NCBI RefSeq assembly: GCF_946998255.1
Contig: NZ_CAMPYN010000061.1
Span: 1-5,842 of the forward strand
Length of the DNA stretch: 5,842 nucleotides
DNA from: an uncultured Helcococcus sp.
GTDB taxonomy: Bacteria; Bacillota; Clostridia; Tissierellales; Peptoniphilaceae
Reading direction: 5' to 3'
Shown here in pieces: positions 1 through 5,800 of the stretch. Every line of letters begins with the position of its first letter. Position 1 is the stretch's first letter. Below the pieces are notes generated by a model. It was not told the origin of the DNA, did no database searches, and worked only from the letters and a program-made list of their open reading frames with translations. The position numbers and the translations under genes are program-made.

Positions 1-17
1 TTTTTGTAATTGCCATA

Positions 18-227
18 CTAAATACCATAACTTTCTTTTGATTTATTAAGAAGTAGGAAATGGATCTGCCATATTTCTCTTGATAATTTTTCTATTTCTT
101 TATTCATTGAATCAATTTCATTTTTGTATATAACACCAGTTGTATTAGTAGCCTTTGCAATCTAGTTTATATTATTTGTTGCATTTGAAATTAACCATTG
201 TAGATCTCTAAATAAATTAATCGTCAT
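18..227 (-). pseudogene. Small coiled-coil-like reading frame broken by an in-frame amber codon
   Basis: Reading from ATG at 227, the frame runs 21 codons (starting MTINLFRDLQWLIS), meets TAG at 162-164, then continues open for 47 more codons to a second TAG at 18-20. The part after the first stop is rich in charged and amphipathic residues (EIDSMNKEIEKLSREIW) and could form a short helix or coiled coil. Codon use looks coding-like, and a single CAG-to-TAG change would restore a 69-residue protein. There is no clear ribosome site, and the start lies just past the guaBA terminator, so expression is doubtful. I do not recognise the family. It is probably a decayed small gene or remnant; a chance AT-rich open frame cannot be ruled out. 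Confidence 0.3.
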
Positions 228-238
228 AATATATACGC

Positions 239-276
239 AAAAAAGACCGCAGCTTGAAACTACGGTCTAATTTTTT
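239..276. terminator. Bidirectional rho-independent terminator ending the guaBA operon
   Basis: AGACCG (244-249) pairs with CGGTCT (263-268), and a further AG/CT pair follows inside after one mismatch, leaving a short loop. The minus-strand transcript from guaA runs from the stem into six T (complement of 239-244). The plus-strand reading runs into six T at 271-276. Both directions therefore have the stem plus T-tract of an intrinsic terminator. It lies about 140 bp after the guaA stop and nothing else in the gap looks like a stronger one. The plus-strand function would matter only if a plus-strand gene is transcribed towards it, and none is seen here. Confidence 0.85.
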
Positions 277-337
277 GTCCAAATGTAAACCACTTGGAAC
301 TATTATTTAATTTATTCTTTTTAACAAATGTTCCCAT
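260..337 (-). CDS. Doubtful 25-residue ORF between guaA and its terminator
   Basis: ATG at 337 opens a 25-codon frame (MGTFVKKNKLNNSSKWFTFG, then QKIRP) that ends at TAG 260-262 inside the terminator stem. The frame stays open upstream of the ATG for about 19 more codons (including NGYRRLKTVTGIK) before a TAA. It may therefore be the tail of a lost gene rather than a peptide gene. The product would be basic and soluble. The only ribosome-site-like sequence is a weak GGGA five bases before the ATG. I recognise no family. It is reported because it sits in the guaBA mRNA 3' region; chance is the likelier explanation. Confidence 0.15.
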   Translation of the reverse strand: MGTFVKKNKLNNSSKWFTFGQKIRP

Positions 338-347
338 TTTAATCCCA

Positions 348-372
348 GTTACAGTTTTTAATCTTCTGTAAC
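348..372. repeat. Small perfect inverted repeat downstream of guaA
   Basis: GTTACAG (348-354) and CTGTAAC (366-372) form a perfect 7-bp dyad with an 11-base loop, 36 bp past the guaA stop. On the minus strand it is followed by TGGGATTAAAA rather than a T-run, so it is not a convincing terminator. It could be an mRNA 3'-end stabilising hairpin or coincidence. Confidence 0.35.
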
Positions 373-407
373 CATTTATTTTACAAAGCTTTTAATTTTT
401 TTTGTGA

Positions 408-1394
408 TTATTCCCATTCAATCGTGCCAGTAGGTTTTGGTGTATAGTCATACAAGACTCTATTTACACCTTTTACTTCACTAGTAATTCTTTTTACAAT
501 ATTTTTCATTACCTTAAAGTCTATATCTTCTACTTCAGCAGTCATTGCATCAACTGAATTAACAGCTCTGATGATTACTGGCCATTCGAAGCTTCTTTTC
601 CCATCTTTAACACCAGTAGATTTAAAATCAGGTACTACTGTAAAATATTGCCATACTTTTTTATTTAATCCACTTTTTGCAAATTCTTCTCTTAGTATTG
701 CATCGGATTCTCTTACGGCTTCTAGCCTATCTTTAGTGATTTCTCCCAAGCATCTTACTCCTAAACCTGGTCCTGGGAAAGGCTGTCTATCTACCATACT
801 ATCAGGTAGGTTTAATCTCCTACCTACAACTCTTACCTCGTCCTTAAAAAGAGTTCTTACTGGTTCTACTAGTTCAAATCGTAAGTCTTCAGGTAAACCA
901 CCGGTATTGTGGTGGGCCTTGATACCTTTTTCACTTTCTAATATATCTGGCCATATGGTTCCTTGAGCTAGAAAGTCCACACCTTCTATTTTTCTTGCTT
1001 CTTCAACAAAGACTTCAATAAACTCATTACCAATAATTTTTCTTTTTTCTTCAGGATCAACTACTCCCTTTAATTTATCTAAAAATCTCTCACTAGCATC
1101 TACATAAACTAAATTCGCATCTAGTTGATTTTTAAATACTTCAACTACCTCTTCACTTTCACCTTTTCTAAGCAAGCCATGGTTTACATGAACGCATATT
1201 AATTGCTTGCCAATTGCCTTTATTAATAAAGCTGCAACGACTGAAGAATCAACTCCTCCAGACAAGGCAAGTAATACTTTCTTATCTCCAACTTGTTCTT
1301 TGATTCTTTTTATTTGATCATTAATAAATAAATCGGCTTGGTCAAAGTTTTCTATTCTGACCATATTATCATCTCTTCTTATATCAGTCATCAT
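408..1394 (-). CDS. guaA: GMP synthetase, ATP-pyrophosphatase subunit without glutaminase domain
   Basis: This enzyme adenylates XMP with ATP and aminates it to GMP, the last step of guanine nucleotide synthesis in the cytosol. The P-loop SGGVDSS lies at residues 45-51, followed by VHVNHGLLRKGE (68-79), HHNTGGLPEDLRFELVEPVR (161-180), QPFPGPGLGVRCLGEI (204-219) and the C-terminal dimerisation end KPTGTIEWE (320-328). Usual bacterial GuaA is about 510-525 residues and begins with a class I glutaminase domain of about 190 residues. Here that domain is absent: only some 20-40 residues precede the ATP-binding core, and the guaB stop lies 5 bp before the ATG. The protein thus matches the stand-alone ATPase subunit of two-subunit GMP synthetases. 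It needs a separate glutaminase, or it uses free ammonia. AGGAG sits 2 bases from the ATG at 1394 and 5 from the next ATG at 1391, so 1391 is equally likely. ATG 1364 (MVRIENF) has only a weak site. Confidence 0.93.
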   Translation of the reverse strand: MMTDIRRDDNMVRIENFDQADLFINDQIKRIKEQVGDKKVLLALSGGVDSSVVAALLIKAIGKQLICVHVNHGLLRKGESEEVVEVFKNQLDANLVYVDASERFLDKLKGVVDPEEKRKIIGNEFIEVFVEEARKIEGVDFLAQGTIWPDILESEKGIKAHHNTGGLPEDLRFELVEPVRTLFKDEVRVVGRRLNLPDSMVDRQPFPGPGLGVRCLGEITKDRLEAVRESDAILREEFAKSGLNKKVWQYFTVVPDFKSTGVKDGKRSFEWPVIIRAVNSVDAMTAEVEDIDFKVMKNIVKRITSEVKGVNRVLYDYTPKPTGTIEWE

Positions 1395-1396
1395 AT

Positions 1397-1401
1397 CTCC
1401 T
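1397..1401 (-). promoter_or_regulatory. Ribosome site of guaA overlapping the guaB stop codon
   Basis: AGGAG at 1397-1401 on the minus strand shares two bases with the guaB stop TAG (1400-1402). Ribosomes ending guaB would stop directly over the guaA initiation site, which implies translational coupling and a single guaB-guaA message. It supports an ATG at 1391 or 1394 over the downstream ATG at 1364. Confidence 0.7.
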
Positions 1402-2473
1402 ATTTAGAATAATTAGGTGCTTTATTTGTCATTTGAATACTATGAGGATGGGATTCTAAGAAACCAGCATTGGTAATTTTAACAAATTCTGCTCTTTCAA
1501 ATAGGCTCTTTAGATCTTTAGCACCAAGGTAACCCATACCACTTCTTAAACCACCTAAAAGTTGATAAATTATCTCAGAAACTTCTCCTTTGTATTCAAC
1601 TCTGGCCTCTACACCTTCAGGAACAAATTTCTTGGTATCATTTTGGAAGTATCTATCCTTGCTTCCCGATTGCATAGCAGGAATAGATCCCATTCCCCTA
1701 TACTCCTTATATTTAAGTCCATTGTCCTCTATAACTTTACCAGGAGATTCCTTAGTACCAGCAAATATGCTACCAAGCATAACAGTGTCAGCACCAGCAG
1801 CTAAGGCCTTTACAATATCTCCAGAATATTTAATACCACCATCTGCAATAACTGGAACATCATACTGTCTAGCTATGCTAACCACATCAGCAACTGCAGT
1901 TAATTGTGGAACTCCAACACCAGCAACAATCCTAGTTGTGCAAATAGAACCAGGTCCTATACCTACCTTAATAGCATCGGCACCAGCCTCAATTAAAGCT
2001 AGCGCAGCTTCTTTTGTGGCTATATTTCCTGCAATGACTTCAACGTCTTTATATTCTCCTTTGATATGTTTTAAAGCATCAATAATATTTTTAGAATGAC
2101 CATGAGCACTATCTAAAACTAAAACATCAACTTTAGCAGCAACCAATGCTTTAATTCTATCTTCCATGTCATTACTTACACCAATTGCGGCACCAACTAG
2201 TAAATTAGCATCTTTTTCTTTAACTTTTTTAACTTGATTAGCTTGGTCTTCAATTCCCATATTTTTGTGAATTATACCTATACCACCTTGCTTGGCCATT
2301 TCGTAAGCCATGTCAGATTCAGTAACAGTATCCATACCAGCACTTAAAATTGGAATATCTAAAGATAAATTCTTTGTAAGTCTAGTCTTGATATCTACCT
2401 TATCGGGAGTAACCTCCGAATGTTTAGGAACTAATAAAACATCATCATAAGTAAGTCCATCTCTAATTCTCAT
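1400..2473 (-). CDS. guaB: IMP dehydrogenase lacking the CBS regulatory module
   Basis: This enzyme oxidises IMP to XMP with NAD+, the committed step of GMP synthesis, and feeds guaA directly downstream. The start at 2473 gives MRIRDGLTYDDVLLVP, 357 residues, with AAGGAG 6 bases upstream; the open frame extends 26 codons further to 2551 but only through the terminator and leader. Seen in order: the LTYDDVLLVP N-terminus, PILSAGMDTVTE (41-52), DSAHGHS (121-127), the catalytic loop GIGPGSICTTR (171-181, Cys178), ADGGIKYSGD (210-219), and the flap SKDRYFQ (281-287) with Arg284-Tyr285. Normal bacterial GuaB is about 485-490 residues. The missing 130 are the paired CBS domains: IHKNMGIEDQANQVKKVK (68-85) runs straight into EKDANLLVGAAIGV, where they normally sit. 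All catalytic motifs are intact, so the enzyme should be active but without the CBS-based purine-nucleotide control. CBS-less IMPDHs are known, for example in Borrelia and Cryptosporidium. Confidence 0.95.
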   Translation of the reverse strand: MRIRDGLTYDDVLLVPKHSEVTPDKVDIKTRLTKNLSLDIPILSAGMDTVTESDMAYEMAKQGGIGIIHKNMGIEDQANQVKKVKEKDANLLVGAAIGVSNDMEDRIKALVAAKVDVLVLDSAHGHSKNIIDALKHIKGEYKDVEVIAGNIATKEAALALIEAGADAIKVGIGPGSICTTRIVAGVGVPQLTAVADVVSIARQYDVPVIADGGIKYSGDIVKALAAGADTVMLGSIFAGTKESPGKVIEDNGLKYKEYRGMGSIPAMQSGSKDRYFQNDTKKFVPEGVEARVEYKGEVSEIIYQLLGGLRSGMGYLGAKDLKSLFERAEFVKITNAGFLESHPHSIQMTNKAPNYSK

Positions 2474-2479
2474 AAGCAT

Positions 2480-2485
2480 CTCCTT
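2480..2485 (-). promoter_or_regulatory. Ribosome binding site that fixes the guaB start
   Basis: AAGGAG (minus strand) lies 6 bases before ATG 2473. An earlier ATG at 2479 is only 0 bases from it, and ATG 2551 lies within the terminator stem-loop region. The start giving MRIRDG is therefore preferred, and it also matches the usual N-terminus of the family. Confidence 0.75.
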
Positions 2486-2504
2486 TTTTTTAATATTACT
2501 TAAT

Positions 2505-2510
2505 ATTATA
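2505..2510 (-). promoter_or_regulatory. Likely -10 box of the guaBA promoter
   Basis: A perfect TATAAT lies on the minus strand about 32 bp before the guaB ATG, in the short gap after the reductase terminator. The sequence at the -35 position (just before the T-run) is poor, so the promoter may be weak or activator-dependent. The implied leader of about 25 bases is too short to hold a purine riboswitch. Confidence 0.5.
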
Positions 2511-2517
2511 AAGAAAT

Positions 2518-2549
2518 AAAAAAAAAGTTGCTGAAAGTTTTTTTGCAAC
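2518..2549 (-). terminator. Rho-independent terminator after the flavin reductase gene
   Basis: On the minus strand GTTGC (complement of 2545-2549) pairs with GCAAC (complement of 2527-2531). Three more A-T pairs are possible inside across a small bulge, and a run of nine T follows (complement of 2518-2526). The stem is short and AT-rich, so termination may be partial, letting some reductase transcripts read into guaB. It lies 41 bp after the reductase stop. Confidence 0.6.
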
Positions 2550-2589
2550 AACCTCTTCTTTTAAAAGTTATAATATTTAATCTATTCTC

Positions 2590-3135
2590 TTATTCTATAA
2601 ATCCAACAAAATTTTCAACAAAACCTTCTAAAAATGCCTTTGTTTCATCTACCAATTGACCATTTTCATCAAAGCTGTCATGGATAGCTGACAATATAAC
2701 TTCAGGTTGAGCCAATACATTTGCACCTAAAAATGCTAATGAAGTTTTTACTTCATAGTTTGCTCTAAGTCCTCCTGTCATAGCTAATGATGAACTTGCT
2801 ACAGCTACCTTTTTACCTGTCCATTTTACATCTGTGTATGGTCTAGATCCAACGTCTATAGCATTTTTGATAGTTGCTGGCATTGCCCTATTGTACTCAG
2901 GTGTTATAAAAATGAAGGCATCTGATTCTTCTAAGTCATTTCTAAATCTTGTGTATGATGCTGGTATTTCTAAAGTACCATCATCATAGTCTTCATTGTA
3001 TAGTGGTAGGTCCCCTATCTCAATAAATTTAGCTTCATAGCCTTGAGGTAAAAGTTCTGCAATTGTTTCTGCTATTTTTTTGTTGAATGAATTTTTTCTT
3101 AAACTACCTTGAATAATACCAATTTTCTTTGTCAT
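2590..3135 (-). CDS. NAD(P)H-dependent FMN reductase family oxidoreductase
   Basis: This is a 181-residue flavodoxin-like protein of the NADPH-dependent FMN reductase family (the YwqN/azoreductase/chromate-reductase type). Such proteins bind FMN and pass electrons from NAD(P)H to flavins, quinones, azo dyes or metals in the cytosol. The flavin phosphate loop GSLRKNSFNKK is at residues 10-20. The family signature TPEYNRAMPATIKNAID is at 78-94, followed by a third flavin-contact segment ASSSLAMTGGLRA (113-125). Length and motif spacing are normal for the family and no signal peptide is present. The start is set by GAGAAG five bases upstream of the ATG. It lies 80 bp downstream of the permease gene with no T-tract terminator between, so read-through from the ABC operon is possible. 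Its real substrate cannot be told from sequence. Confidence 0.88.
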   Translation of the reverse strand: MTKKIGIIQGSLRKNSFNKKIAETIAELLPQGYEAKFIEIGDLPLYNEDYDDGTLEIPASYTRFRNDLEESDAFIFITPEYNRAMPATIKNAIDVGSRPYTDVKWTGKKVAVASSSLAMTGGLRANYEVKTSLAFLGANVLAQPEVILSAIHDSFDENGQLVDETKAFLEGFVENFVGFIE

Positions 3136-3171
3136 ATTTTCTTCTCTTCTTTTTCATAAATAATTCTTTTT

Positions 3172-3208
3172 TATCCTATAAAAGAAGATATACCCCAGGA
3201 TAGTATAT
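3172..3208. repeat. Two interlocked inverted repeats upstream of the reductase gene
   Basis: TATCCT (3172-3177) mirrors AGGATA (3197-3202) with a 19-base spacer. ATATAC (3188-3193) mirrors GTATAT (3203-3208) with a 9-base spacer. Both lie in the 80-bp gap before the reductase gene. Neither is followed by a T-run on either strand, so a terminator is unlikely; the 21-bp second dyad has the size of a repressor operator. An ATACCCC run inside it faintly recalls CsoR/CstR-type operators, but the other half-site does not match. No confident promoter was found here. Confidence 0.35.
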
Positions 3209-3215
3209 TAAAACA

Positions 3216-4898
3216 TTAGTCTATCTTAATAAGGTGTTTTTCTAATAGCTTCTTATCAATTACATATAGGATGAATGTCAATATAGCCATTACTGCGTAG
3301 ATGATTAGAGGTAGGTAAATAAGATTTTCACTTAGGTCTTCTATACCTGATCCAAGTATTTTAAATAAGGTGTAAACTAATCCAACCATCATTCCAACAT
3401 TTATCAATAATGGGATCAATGATCTTGAACCCTTGATAGCTTGGGCTGGATTGTCCCATTCGGTATAGGCAAATAATATGCCAAAGATTAAGTTCAAGGA
3501 GCTTAAAAATGCGGCTATTACAAATGATGCTAAGAATAGGGATAGCATTATTAGTAAATCAAATTTTGCTACATATGAAATGATGAGTATGACAGGTATA
3601 TTTGCTAATACTAAAAATATAGTAGAAGCTAGTATCCTACCCAATACTTGGTCTTTAGTCTTGATTGGATAAACCTTCATCATCCACATATTTTTACCTT
3701 CCCTTGAAAAAGTTGAACTTGTTAATTCTGAAGATGATCCGAAGAATAAGGCTATTGGAATAAAGCCAAGTAATACTATAGCCAAGGCCAAAGTATAATG
3801 TTCTTCTAAAAACCCTCTTACAAGCTCGAGTGAAGATTGGATATCTAATCCATCTTCTTTTCCGCCAACTAATATTCCTCCTCCGAAGAATAATGGGAAA
3901 ATAATACCCATTGAAAATTTATTTATAAAATAAGTAGCATTTGAAAATATATTTTTAATGTCTTTTTTACAGATTGCCATGTATGAAGCTTGAGTTTTGT
4001 ATTCTGTAAACTTTGTCTTTTTATGCTTTTTACTTACCACATTTTCATTTAATACACCTGATGCCATTCTCTTGTATCCTAATTTTACTACTATATATAA
4101 AAGTACAAGTGTAGCTGCAAGCAGTAGGAAAAAGTTTAAGGCTCTTATGCCAAAACTTTCGCCTAGTAAGGCATTAGCAAAAAGATTTACCTGTGGATAG
4201 ACCTTGGTAAAGATACCTTGAGTATTGTTTATATTTTCCATTATATTTTCTGCTGACGACCCACCTATCGTAAGTTGAATAAAGAGTTGTAAGCCTACAA
4301 CAAATAAAAAGAATATTATTGTAGAAATATATTTAAGTGCTTTTTTTAGGACACTGCTCCTATTTACATAGTACATTATCCAAACTATGATTAGCATTTC
4401 TATACTGATCAAAATCACAGTTACAAGGTAGGTTGAAATTAAGGCTACTAAATAAAATAGTATGCTTTTATTGTAGAATACACCTATCTTGTATATCATT
4501 GGAAATACTAGCAATATTGAAAATGCTAAAGCAGAAAAACTAGCTGATAAGATCTTGCTAATGAAAATCGAGCTGTGTTTTATCGGTAGTCTTAGCAATA
4601 TTTTAGTTTCATTTGAGTAATATATTTTTGCTATATTGCTTGTTGTTGTAAATATCAAAACTGCTGATAAATATGCTGATATACCAGTTATTAGCAAGTT
4701 TTTTGCCTTGCCTAATTCTAAATATAAGTCATAATATTTAAATAAGGATTTTTGTATCAAAACTAGGTAGAACAACATTAACAAGGCAGAAAATACTAGA
4801 GCAAAGAATTTTTTACGACTTTTCTTGTCATTGAAAAATCCCTTTATATCCAGGTAAAATCCTAATTGTTTTTTAAGTAGTGTGGTTAAATCATTCAT
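3216..4898 (-). CDS. ABC-2 type exporter permease, about 12 membrane helices
   Basis: This is the membrane partner of the ATPase encoded just upstream; it should form the pathway of an ABC exporter whose substrate is unknown. Its 560 residues have about twelve hydrophobic segments, near 31-49, 68-88, 111-137, 146-176, 189-211, 253-272, 325-345, 368-388, 420-441, 446-477, 493-514 and 526-546. Cytosolic basic stretches lie at 22-30 and 288-296. The motif SREGKNMWMMKVYPIKTKDQ (398-417) is typical of large putative ABC exporter permeases of Firmicutes (YthQ-like). A weaker copy, NETKILLRLPIKHSSIFISK (96-115), sits in the first half, suggesting an internal 6+6 duplication. The start ATG overlaps the ATPase stop by 8 bp (ATGAATGA) and has GGAG seven bases upstream inside the ATPase gene, so the two are translationally coupled. 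The role (peptide, lipid or antimicrobial export) cannot be assigned. Confidence 0.85.
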   Translation of the reverse strand: MNDLTTLLKKQLGFYLDIKGFFNDKKSRKKFFALVFSALLMLFYLVLIQKSLFKYYDLYLELGKAKNLLITGISAYLSAVLIFTTTSNIAKIYYSNETKILLRLPIKHSSIFISKILSASFSALAFSILLVFPMIYKIGVFYNKSILFYLVALISTYLVTVILISIEMLIIVWIMYYVNRSSVLKKALKYISTIIFFLFVVGLQLFIQLTIGGSSAENIMENINNTQGIFTKVYPQVNLFANALLGESFGIRALNFFLLLAATLVLLYIVVKLGYKRMASGVLNENVVSKKHKKTKFTEYKTQASYMAICKKDIKNIFSNATYFINKFSMGIIFPLFFGGGILVGGKEDGLDIQSSLELVRGFLEEHYTLALAIVLLGFIPIALFFGSSSELTSSTFSREGKNMWMMKVYPIKTKDQVLGRILASTIFLVLANIPVILIISYVAKFDLLIMLSLFLASFVIAAFLSSLNLIFGILFAYTEWDNPAQAIKGSRSLIPLLINVGMMVGLVYTLFKILGSGIEDLSENLIYLPLIIYAVMAILTFILYVIDKKLLEKHLIKID

Positions 4899-5613
4899 TT
4901 GTTAACTCCAAGAATAGTTGTTCTAAGTCACCATGATAGTCTGCGTGGTTTTTGAGTTCTTCTATAGTTCCTTCGGCTATTATTCTCCCCTTATTAATAA
5001 TAATTATCCTATCACAGATTTTTTCTACAACTTCCATGATATGGGATGAGAAGAATACAGACTTTCCTCTGTCACACATTTCTCTCATAATATTTTTCAA
5101 GTTGAATGAAGACTTAGGATCAAGTCCAACCATTGGTTCGTCCAAAATCAATACATCCGGATCGCTTATAAGGGCTGAAATTAGAGAAATCTTTTGTTTC
5201 ATACCATGAGAATATGAAGAAATATGACTGTCAAGGTCATCTTGTAGACCAAACATATCGGCGTATTTATTCATGCGCTCTTCCATGTCTTCCTTACTTA
5301 CTTCATATATGTTGGCAACAAATTGAACAAACTTTCTTCCTGTCATGTTTTCATAAACTTCGGGGTTGTCAGGTAGGAATGCTATCCTCTTCTTTGCTTC
5401 ATATGGATTTTTTATAACATCAATGCCACCGTCCATAATGATAGTCCCACTGGTTGCTTCAAGTAGACCAACTATCATGCTTATGGTTGTAGTTTTACCG
5501 GCACCGTTGGGTCCTAAGAATCCTAATATCTCCCCATTTCTAACTTCAAAACTAATATTGTCTACAGCAAGCTTTTTACCGTAGTCTTTTGTTAAATTCT
5601 TTACTTGTATCAT
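4891..5613 (-). CDS. ABC transporter ATPase of an ABC-2 type exporter
   Basis: This is a 240-residue nucleotide-binding subunit that should drive the permease encoded downstream. Seen in order: Walker A GPNGAGKT (34-41), the Q-loop region FLPDNPEVYENMTG (79-92), the signature YSHGMKQK (134-141), Walker B VLILDEP (154-160) with catalytic Glu159, the D-loop GLDP (163-166) and the H-loop His191 in SSHIMEVVE. The Q-loop position carries Asp82 in place of glutamine, a change I associate with acidic residues in drug/bacitracin-type exporters. The start at 5613 gives MIQVKNLTKDYG, has AGGAGG four bases upstream and matches the family N-terminus. The open frame continues 65 codons further upstream, but that part is low-complexity, crosses the promoter and has no ribosome site. 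It is the first gene of the operon, with a -10 box about 35 bp before the ATG. Confidence 0.93.
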   Translation of the reverse strand: MIQVKNLTKDYGKKLAVDNISFEVRNGEILGFLGPNGAGKTTTISMIVGLLEATSGTIIMDGGIDVIKNPYEAKKRIAFLPDNPEVYENMTGRKFVQFVANIYEVSKEDMEERMNKYADMFGLQDDLDSHISSYSHGMKQKISLISALISDPDVLILDEPMVGLDPKSSFNLKNIMREMCDRGKSVFFSSHIMEVVEKICDRIIIINKGRIIAEGTIEELKNHADYHGDLEQLFLELTNE

Positions 5614-5617
5614 AAGT

Positions 5618-5623
5618 CCTCCT
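5618..5623 (-). promoter_or_regulatory. Strong ribosome binding site of the ABC ATPase gene
   Basis: A full AGGAGG (minus strand, within AAAGGAGG) lies 4 bases before ATG 5613. It settles the start at MIQVKN and rejects the 65-codon upstream extension of the open frame. Confidence 0.85.
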
Positions 5624-5647
5624 TTGTGTATCTTAGCTTTGGTTATT

Positions 5648-5653
5648 ATTATA
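5648..5653 (-). promoter_or_regulatory. Likely -10 box of the ABC operon promoter
   Basis: TATAAT on the minus strand (within TTTGATATAATAATAA) lies about 34 bp before the ATPase ATG. Seventeen bases upstream, TTTATT is a half-matching -35 (TT.A..). The intervening spacer is C-rich and belongs to the strand-biased tract, so the promoter abuts that tract directly. Confidence 0.55.
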
Positions 5654-5655
5654 TC

Positions 5656-5800
5656 AAAGTGGGTGGGGAAAATAAATGGTTTCTGGGATTGGGGTTGGTG
5701 ATTGAGATTTTGTAGATGTTTGAGTAGTGATTTTGGAAATATATGTATTGTAGATTTGGTAGTAAGAAAGATGTGGAGCAGTTTTGTAGTTTCTGAGGTG
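5656..5800. other. Extreme strand-biased tract: G-rich plus strand, C-rich minus strand
   Basis: By direct count these 145 bases hold 50 G and only 3 C on the plus strand (C at 5683, 5779 and 5793), unlike the rest of the window. Part of it has clustered G-runs: 5661-5663, 5665-5668, 5678-5679, 5685-5687, 5691-5694 and 5697-5698. A minus-strand RNA would be C-rich, nearly G-free and unstructured, which is the known signature of Rho-utilisation sites. TTGTAG recurs near 5710, 5749 and 5784, about 37 bases apart. No coding frame with a ribosome site is seen. Candidate roles are Rho-dependent insulation of the ABC operon from upstream transcription, or a G-quadruplex-capable element in its promoter. 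Both are inference. Confidence 0.55.

Noticed and set aside
18..227. Recoding of TAG as an amino acid
   Set aside because: TAG is the genuine stop of guaB in the same window, and no downstream recoding hairpin or conserved protein supports readthrough. Gene decay is simpler.
571..966. Open plus-strand frame of 131 codons opposite guaA
   Set aside because: It is the antisense shadow of a well-conserved gene, has no ribosome site and its translation shows no family motif.
1590..2099. Open plus-strand frame of 169 codons opposite guaB
   Set aside because: Its open length follows from guaB codon bias on the other strand. The product is a Ser/Ala/Pro/Ile-rich sequence without recognisable domains.
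2474..2551. N-terminal 26-residue hydrophobic extension of GuaB (ATG 2551)
   Set aside because: The extension translates the terminator and promoter (poly-Phe/Lys), lacks a ribosome site and is not part of the IMPDH family. ATG 2473 has AAGGAG at correct spacing.
2474..2589. Purine riboswitch upstream of guaB
   Set aside because: The leader after the likely promoter is about 25 bases, and the whole gap of 116 bases is taken by a simple terminator and promoter. None of the conserved purine aptamer loop motifs is seen.
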